Shown here piece after piece: positions 58,662-64,000 of a stretch of DNA of 64,000 nt. Source of the DNA: Eggerthellaceae bacterium (GTDB lineage: Bacteria; Actinomycetota; Coriobacteriia; Coriobacteriales; Eggerthellaceae); the NCBI GenBank assembly GCA_009782615.1, contig WRIS01000001.1, positions 461,712 to 525,711 of the forward strand, written 5' to 3'. The notes below the pieces were generated by a model that was not told where the DNA came from, made no database searches, and saw only the letters and a program-made list of their open reading frames with translations. Numbering within the stretch: the stretch's first letter is position 1; the number at the start of each line of letters is the position of its first letter. Made by a program: the position numbers and the translations under genes.

Positions 58662-61600
58662 CTACTTCTGGTAAAAGTAACTACTATTGATTCCTGGAGC
58701 AACGCTGCCCTTAGGAACAATGACTATCTGCATGGCTTCCATGCGGTAGCCATATCCTGCACTACCGCAACTCTGACCGTTTTTAGCCCAACCTGTCCAG
58801 CCGATGTTTTGGATGTGGGTACGGTAGTAAATGTCGTAGTTTTTACCCATGTCTCCGGTGAGCGATATGCGCAAGGCCTCTAAGCGAAGCCCTTGTCCTG
58901 AAGTACCCGATAGCGCCCCATTGGTCTTGGCAGCTTGCCAGCCAATACTTTGGATGTGGGTTTCATACTTAATCGAACCTGAATAAGGGGCGTTCTTAAG
59001 TTTTAAGGTCATGGCCTCTAAGCGAAGTCCTTTGCCAGAAGTGCCAAGAATGGTCGAATTCGTAGCAGAAGAATAACTCTTGTCTCCTACACTTTGAATA
59101 TGTACCGTTGCCGAGTAACCCAGCGTTGTACCGGCTGCAGGTTTCGGGTCAATCATGCGAGGGGTACCGGCTGGCGTCGTAGCGTTCTTATACGTGTTAG
59201 CGGGAGCAGCGGCGTTTTTGGCAACAAGTACTACTTGTAAGGCTTCAAGGCGAAAACCGTGTCCTGCCGTTCCTGCCGGCTCTCCGTTTTTAGCCCATCC
59301 CATCCAGCCAACGTTTTGGGCATGAACACGGTAATAGATATCGTAGTGCTTAGCCAAGTCTCCCGTTAAGGTCATGGTCATAGCTTCTAGGCGAAGCGCT
59401 CGCCCCTCAGTACCGGAAAGCGTCCCTTTAGCCTGCGTTGCTGAGGTGCCGGTGGTTGTAACCTCGGCTGCTTTTTGCCAACCAATGCTTTGGATGTGAG
59501 TTGAATAGCTGATTCCTCCCGCATAGCCGGTTGTGTTGGTGAGGTTGACTTTGAGTCCCTCCAAACGAAGAGACCGCCCACTAGTACCCGAAATTGCACC
59601 ATCTTTTGCCGCTGCTTGCCAGCCAACACTTTGTACATGGGTGGAACACGCCACTGACACCGTTCCTCGAGCAATCTTGATGGAAAGTTCCTTAGTAACG
59701 CTTCCGCCCGCATTCGTTGCCTTAACCGTAAAGGTTGACGTACCTGCAGCCGTAGGCGTACCCGAAATAGTACCGTTGCTGGCAAGCTTCAGTCCCTTTG
59801 GTAGACTTCCTGCAGACACTTCCCACGTAATAGGGGTCTCCCCTGTTGCGGCAAGCTTCTGACTGTAAGCCTTAGCGATGGTGCCACCCGCAAGTGAGGT
59901 AGTGGTAATAGCAGGTTTTGCTACGGCAGCAATCTTGATAGAGAGTTGCTTGGTGGCATTCCCACCCGCATTAGTAGCTTTCACCGTAAAGGTAGCAGTA
60001 CCCGCAACCGTAGGTGTTCCTGAAATAGTACCGTTGCTGGCAAGCTTCAATCCCTTCGGCAAGGCACCCGCAGACACTTCCCAGGTAATGGGAGTGTCCC
60101 CTGAAGCTGTCAGCTTCTGGCTGTAAGCCTTACCCATACTACCTCCCGCAAGCGAGGTTGTGGTAATAGTTGGTTTTGTTGCGGCGGCAATTTTAATAGA
60201 GAGTTGCTTGGTAGCACTCCCAACACTGTTGGTAGCCTTCACCGTAAAGGTAACCGTACCCGCAGCTGTCGGTGTTCCTGAAATCGTGCCGTTTTCTGCA
60301 AGCTTGAGCCCCTTGGGTAGGCTGCCTGAAGAAAGGCTCCATTTGATAGTGGCATCCCCCGTTGCTGCCAACTTTTGACTATAAGCCTTGCCCACCGTGC
60401 CGCCCGCAAGCGAGGTAGTCGTAATAGTTGGTTTCAGAGGAACAGTGACCACTTTGATAGAAAGTTGTTTGGTGGCGCTTCCTGCCATATTGGTCGCCTT
60501 AACCGTAAAGGTTGAAGTCCCCACCGCGGTAGGGGTGCCCGAAATAGTACCATCACTTGCAAGTTTTAATCCCTTGGGCAAACTTCCTGAAGAGATAGTC
60601 CACGTAACCGCAACTCCGCTTGTTGCTGCCAATTTTTTGCTGTAGGCTTTACCTATAGCGCCATCTGCAAGAGAGGTGGTGGTAATCTTTGGGGCAACAA
60701 CTTTTGTACCACTTGTGTAAGCAATATCATAATTGTTGTAGCCTTGAGTGAAAGGGCTTGTCCATTTGGTGCAAGCAATTTGTGCCTTGTAAGTCGCGTC
60801 ATCCTTAGAAGCACGGCTATACGCTGCCTGTGCCTTGTTCTTTGAGAAGGTGGCGTTTTTCCCCACTGTCAGCTTTTTGTAATCACCAATCCACACGCCG
60901 CCGCCATCTTTTTTGGCAGTGTTCCCCGATATGGTGCCACCCGTCATCGTGAAGGCTGAGGAAAAGCTATCGTAGCTGGATCTGTCGCAGTATGCTCCGC
61001 CGCCGAGATCAGCTGTATTGCCCGATATGGTACCGCCAGACATGGTAAAAGAAGTATTATTGTAACCGCAATATACACCACCGCCGAACGCATCACTGCC
61101 GTAACGCGAAACGTTGTTTCCCGATATGGTACCCCCAGACATGTTGAACTTGCCGAGGTTGTTCACGCCACCGCCATTACCGCTAGAAGTATTCCCCGAT
61201 ATGGTGCCATTTTTCATATTGAAAACACCATAATTGAACACCCCACCCGACTTGTTATTTGAAATTTTACTTCCGCCCGACATGGTAAAGGTAGCCTTCT
61301 CATCATTTCGCACACCAGTTCCCGCGTTATCTGAAATGGTGCCACCCGACATATTAAAGGTGCCAGAAACACTTGATACCCCGAATAAGCTGTTGCCCGA
61401 AATGGTTCCTCCCAACATAGTGAAACTTCCGTAGTTTATCACCCCGTTTTTACCAGAGCCAGCAATCTTGCCGCTTTTCAGCGTAAGAGTACCTGCATTG
61501 TTCACCGCACTTTCCGCGGAGGCCCAAGAGCCTTTGCTTCCCGTAATTGTCACACCGTCAAGCGTGAGATTGGCTCCCGGCGCAATATAAAGAAGTGTCT

Positions 61601-62123
61601 TGTCTACACTAGTATTTGTGAGAGTATAAGGCGTCGAGCCCGTGTGTCCACTGACAAGCGTGATATTCTTGCCTTTAGGAATATCCAGTGTTGTTGTGCC
61701 TAAACTGATATTTGCAGTCAGCTTGATAGTATGCGCAGTGTTGTTCGGTGCATTTTTGACCGCATTGCGAAGTGCCGTGGCATTTGAGACAGAAGTGGTG
61801 GCCAGCAGACTGATGTCCTCTTCTGGCTGCTCTTCTTCGGTGAACTCTTCTTCGTTGAGCCCTGCTTCAGGTTCAGCTGCATCATTCAGTTCAGACAAAG
61901 CGATATTGTCTTCTTCGTTTTCTAGGAGTTCTGCTTCTTGATTGGAAGAGTTGTTTTCTGGGTTAAGAGAAGAATTGCCCTCCGATAGTTCATCGGCAAA
62001 AGCACTCAAGGGAAGTACAGGAACTAGGAGCAAAGCTAAGGTAAAACTTAACAAAACTCTTGAAACCTTGCTCATTAAAAAATTCTTTGGACATATTTTT
62101 GCACGGCTTTTTGCACGGCTCAC
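58662..62123 (-). CDS. Secreted protein: Gly/Thr-rich beta-helix repeats, He_PIG domains and ChW repeats
   Basis: A 1153-residue exported protein. GTG at 62123 follows GAGGTGG as in the paralogue, but there is no G tract. After the signal peptide (LLSFTLALLLVPVLPLSAFA) and an acidic linker, residues about 110-470 hold repeats of the type FTMSGGTISGNT, typical of a right-handed parallel beta-helix adhesin. Five He_PIG Ig-like domains and six ChW repeats follow. The C-terminal 550 residues match the 55.4 kb protein almost exactly, while the N-terminal part is unrelated. A TATAAT box lies about 30 bases before the start. It is probably a surface adhesin anchored by ChW units; no enzyme domain is seen. 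Confidence 0.9.
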   Translation of the reverse strand: MSRAKSRAKICPKNFLMSKVSRVLLSFTLALLLVPVLPLSAFADELSEGNSSLNPENNSSNQEAELLENEEDNIALSELNDAAEPEAGLNEEEFTEEEQPEEDISLLATTSVSNATALRNAVKNAPNNTAHTIKLTANISLGTTTLDIPKGKNITLVSGHTGSTPYTLTNTSVDKTLLYIAPGANLTLDGVTITGSKGSWASAESAVNNAGTLTLKSGKIAGSGKNGVINYGSFTMLGGTISGNSLFGVSSVSGTFNMSGGTISDNAGTGVRNDEKATFTMSGGSKISNNKSGGVFNYGVFNMKNGTISGNTSSGNGGGVNNLGKFNMSGGTISGNNVSRYGSDAFGGGVYCGYNNTSFTMSGGTISGNTADLGGGAYCDRSSYDSFSSAFTMTGGTISGNTAKKDGGGVWIGDYKKLTVGKNATFSKNKAQAAYSRASKDDATYKAQIACTKWTSPFTQGYNNYDIAYTSGTKVVAPKITTTSLADGAIGKAYSKKLAATSGVAVTWTISSGSLPKGLKLASDGTISGTPTAVGTSTFTVKATNMAGSATKQLSIKVVTVPLKPTITTTSLAGGTVGKAYSQKLAATGDATIKWSLSSGSLPKGLKLAENGTISGTPTAAGTVTFTVKATNSVGSATKQLSIKIAAATKPTITTTSLAGGSMGKAYSQKLTASGDTPITWEVSAGALPKGLKLASNGTISGTPTVAGTATFTVKATNAGGNATKQLSIKIAAVAKPAITTTSLAGGTIAKAYSQKLAATGETPITWEVSAGSLPKGLKLASNGTISGTPTAAGTSTFTVKATNAGGSVTKELSIKIARGTVSVACSTHVQSVGWQAAAKDGAISGTSGRSLRLEGLKVNLTNTTGYAGGISYSTHIQSIGWQKAAEVTTTGTSATQAKGTLSGTEGRALRLEAMTMTLTGDLAKHYDIYYRVHAQNVGWMGWAKNGEPAGTAGHGFRLEALQVVLVAKNAAAPANTYKNATTPAGTPRMIDPKPAAGTTLGYSATVHIQSVGDKSYSSATNSTILGTSGKGLRLEAMTLKLKNAPYSGSIKYETHIQSIGWQAAKTNGALSGTSGQGLRLEALRISLTGDMGKNYDIYYRTHIQNIGWTGWAKNGQSCGSAGYGYRMEAMQIVIVPKGSVAPGINSSYFYQK

Positions 62124-62240
62124 GCCTACCACCTCGTTCCCCCTTGCGGGATTATAGTCATGGGTACCCTCTACTTACCTTGACCGTTTACATATCTGGG
62201 GTATTTTAGTTGAAAGGGTATATGACGTAAACAAAAGTGC
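62124..62240 (-). promoter_or_regulatory. Upstream element 2, with TATAAT box and palindrome
   Basis: Paralogue of the 58314-58440 element. TATAAT is at 62156-62151. The 8-base palindrome is GGGTACCC (62162-62169) inside GTCA/TGAC arms. Compared with element 1 both halves of the palindrome differ, yet symmetry is kept. Confidence 0.6.
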
Positions 62241-62497
62241 TCGGTTTTGCCATCTAGAGAGTATCATTTGCATAAAGTATCTTGCTATACACAGAACCGT
62301 TCCGCTCTTTATTCAATTTCTTTGAGCATCCTATGGAGAACGTTGGGTAGCAATCCGAGCAACGACGTGAGAATTTCAACCTGCACATCAACGACTGAAT
62401 TGCTTCATCGCTGCGCGATTCGCAAAAGCAACTGGCGAACACAGTTCGCCCCTACAAAGTATCCCGTTATCCCAAATCGCAAAGGCAGGAGCAGATC
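62241..62497. other. Gene-free interval with a diverged inverted repeat copy
   Basis: At about 62377-62423 the minus strand carries GCGCAGCGATGAAGCAA and CAGTCGTTGATGTGCAGG, which match the core of the 80-base repeat in inverted orientation. The rest shows no gene, promoter or clear terminator. Confidence 0.55.
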
Positions 62498-64000
62498 CTA
62501 TCCTGAGTTATAGACCCGCCCAGGAACCAAGGAAGTTTTCGAATAGTACAACAATTCCGACACCGTTACGACCTGATAGCCCCTGAGCATCAAATCAGGA
62601 ACCACCCGTTCCATTGCCGTGACCGTAGTGGGATGAACGTCATGCAATACCACAATGGCACCTGGTCTGGCAGCACCCATCACATTGTTGTAAACCGCGT
62701 TGGAATCTCGGTGCAACCAATCTTGAGGGTCGATATTCCACTGAATTAAGGAATACCCCACTCCCGCAGATGCGCTGGTTACATTTTGATTTATTGCGCC
62801 GTAAGGTGCCCGATAAAACGCTGGGGGTGCACCGCCCGTGGCATTCTTAATAGCCTGATTGATGCGGGTTATGTCGTTTTGAATTGCTCCTGCACCTAAC
62901 GAGGTATAGTCTTGATGGTTCATAGAATGCCCCGCAATTTCATGCCCGCGATTATAGGCATCACGCAAAACTCCCGGATACTGACTCACGTTAGTTCCTA
63001 CCACGAAAAACGTCGCACGAGCGCCATGTTTGTCAAGAATATTCAACAAGCGGGTAGTGTTCGACCCTGGGCCATCATCAAAGGTCAACGCTATCATCGG
63101 TTTAGCGGGGTTAAGGTTTCGTATGCGGAAAGGCTTCGTCGTAAACGCCCCTGAGGTGCTCCCTGGAGCAGGTGCGCCTTTAGCAACAATCGTGATTTCA
63201 AAAGCTTCAAGCGCAAGGGAAGATTCGGCCGTGCCCGCATTTGCGCCGTTTTTAGCCCAGCCCATCCATCCGATATTGGAAACATGGGCACGGTAATACA
63301 CATCGAAGTATTTTGATAGGTCTCCTGTCAGGCGAATGCCCACCGCCTCAACGCGCTTGGATTGACCCTCGGTGCCCGCAAGTGCCCCATCACGCTTCCA
63401 GCCTTGCCAGCCGACATTTTGCACATGGGCGCGGTATTCAATACCGCCTGAGATATTGCTTTTAACAGAAAGCTTGAAGGCTTCCATACGCAAACCCTGC
63501 CCGGTGCTTCCCACTACGCGCCGCCCTGAGCCTTGAGCAAGCCAGCCTTTTGAAGCAACGTGTCCTTGGGAGGTATAGGTCAACTCAACCGAAGGATTAG
63601 TCGTAGAACCAGGAGCCTTGCTGCCCTTGGCAACTAAGCGCACCTGAGCAGCTTCCATACGACAAGAAAAGCCTGTGATGCCAGCTACTTCAGAGTTTTT
63701 CGCCCAGCCGAGCCACCCGAAGTTTGCACAATGGACGCGATAGTACAGGTCATATTTTTTGGCAAGCTCACCCGTGAGGCGCATCTGTAGAGCTTCCATC
63801 TGACGGGATTGCCCTGTGGTTCCTGCGGTGGCTCCGCTTGATTTCCATCCCTGCCAGCCAATACCTGAAACGTGAGCACGATATTCAATTGAACCTGAAT
63901 AGTCAGCGTTTGCCACTTGTAGGCAAAGCGCCTCCATGCGATAACCCCTGCCTGTGGTACCTGTTGTTGTACCTTCAGCTACCCAGCCCTGCCAACCTAG
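62498..64000 (-). CDS. ChW-repeat protein with polysaccharide deacetylase C-terminus (5' end beyond window)
   Basis: The frame is open to the right edge (about 500 residues visible). The first visible residues, GWQGWVAEGTTTGTTGRGYR, are the end of a ChW repeat equivalent to repeat four of the nine-repeat proteins; five full repeats follow. The last 210 residues are a NodB-type polysaccharide deacetylase: MIALTFDDGPGSNTT (metal-binding Asp), GHEIAGHSMNHQDY (metal-binding His pair), FYRAPYG and VLHDVHPTTV. It would remove acetyl groups from peptidoglycan or a surface glycan. A secretion signal is expected upstream of the window. An internal ATG near 63937 lies inside the repeat region and is not the true start. 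Confidence 0.9.
   Translation of the reverse strand, partial: LGWQGWVAEGTTTGTTGRGYRMEALCLQVANADYSGSIEYRAHVSGIGWQGWKSSGATAGTTGQSRQMEALQMRLTGELAKKYDLYYRVHCANFGWLGWAKNSEVAGITGFSCRMEAAQVRLVAKGSKAPGSTTNPSVELTYTSQGHVASKGWLAQGSGRRVVGSTGQGLRMEAFKLSVKSNISGGIEYRAHVQNVGWQGWKRDGALAGTEGQSKRVEAVGIRLTGDLSKYFDVYYRAHVSNIGWMGWAKNGANAGTAESSLALEAFEITIVAKGAPAPGSTSGAFTTKPFRIRNLNPAKPMIALTFDDGPGSNTTRLLNILDKHGARATFFVVGTNVSQYPGVLRDAYNRGHEIAGHSMNHQDYTSLGAGAIQNDITRINQAIKNATGGAPPAFYRAPYGAINQNVTSASAGVGYSLIQWNIDPQDWLHRDSNAVYNNVMGAARPGAIVVLHDVHPTTVTAMERVVPDLMLRGYQVVTVSELLYYSKTSLVPGRVYNSG

Overview
The window reads as part of the chromosome of a Gram-positive, mid-GC bacterium, most likely an actinobacterium of the Coriobacteriia/Eggerthellales type. 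That placement is an inference from gene content: teichoic-acid-type export genes, LytR-CpsA-Psr ligases, ChW (clostridial hydrophobic W) repeat surface proteins, BspA-like leucine-rich repeats and He_PIG Ig-like domains. A Clostridium-like firmicute is not excluded. No rRNA, tRNA, CRISPR array or insertion sequence was recognised. Almost every gene concerns the cell envelope.

Layout. 1-7.1 kb (minus strand): a TagO/WecA-type lipid-carrier glycosyltransferase, two LCP ligases, a CDP-glycerol-type polymer transferase, an extended SDR and an IspD/TarI-like cytidylyltransferase. 7.3-13.7 kb (plus): a 1110-residue multi-domain glycosyltransferase, two radical SAM proteins and UDP-glucose dehydrogenase. 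13.7-22.6 kb (minus): a tightly packed operon with a KpsC/KpsS-like transferase fused to a HAD domain, a KdsB-like cytidylyltransferase, a DRE-TIM aldolase, a KdsC-like phosphatase, a MurF-like ligase and a sialidase-fold protein. I read this as a candidate pathway for a CMP-activated sugar acid with no KdsA/NeuB gene. 22.7-25.3 kb (minus): a TagGH-type ABC exporter whose ATPase carries a 330-residue Gln/Pro-rich extension. 25.6-35.9 kb: sugar-transfer-associated ATP-grasp proteins, nucleotidyltransferase-like proteins, a second CDP-glycerol-type transferase and two enzymes fused to leucine-rich repeats. 36.3-42.2 kb (plus): a five-gene operon with a carrier protein, an adenylating ligase, an Asp/Glu-racemase-family enzyme and a hexapeptide acyltransferase, resembling a D-alanylation (Dlt) system rebuilt around another amino acid. 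42.2-50.6 kb (minus): CapA-SGNH, a PglD-like acetyltransferase, a PP-loop protein fused to a degenerate S11 peptidase, and an MBOAT/AlgX acylation module. 50.6-64 kb (minus): five large secreted ChW proteins. Four differ in their catalytic or adhesive module (transglutaminase-like, L,D-transpeptidase, leucine-rich repeat, parallel beta-helix) and the fifth carries a polysaccharide deacetylase and runs off the right edge.

How it fits together. The cytoplasmic genes would build and decorate a polymer on an undecaprenyl carrier, the ABC pair would export it, LCP enzymes would attach it to peptidoglycan, MBOAT/AlgX would acylate it outside, and ChW proteins would sit on the wall. Three G10/C10 homopolymer tracts (at 5.1, 15.55 and 58.28 kb) lie where slippage would alter expression of a transferase, a Mur-like ligase and a surface protein, so the surface is probably phase-variable. 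A small palindromic repeat found between genes also occurs in frame inside two ChW genes.
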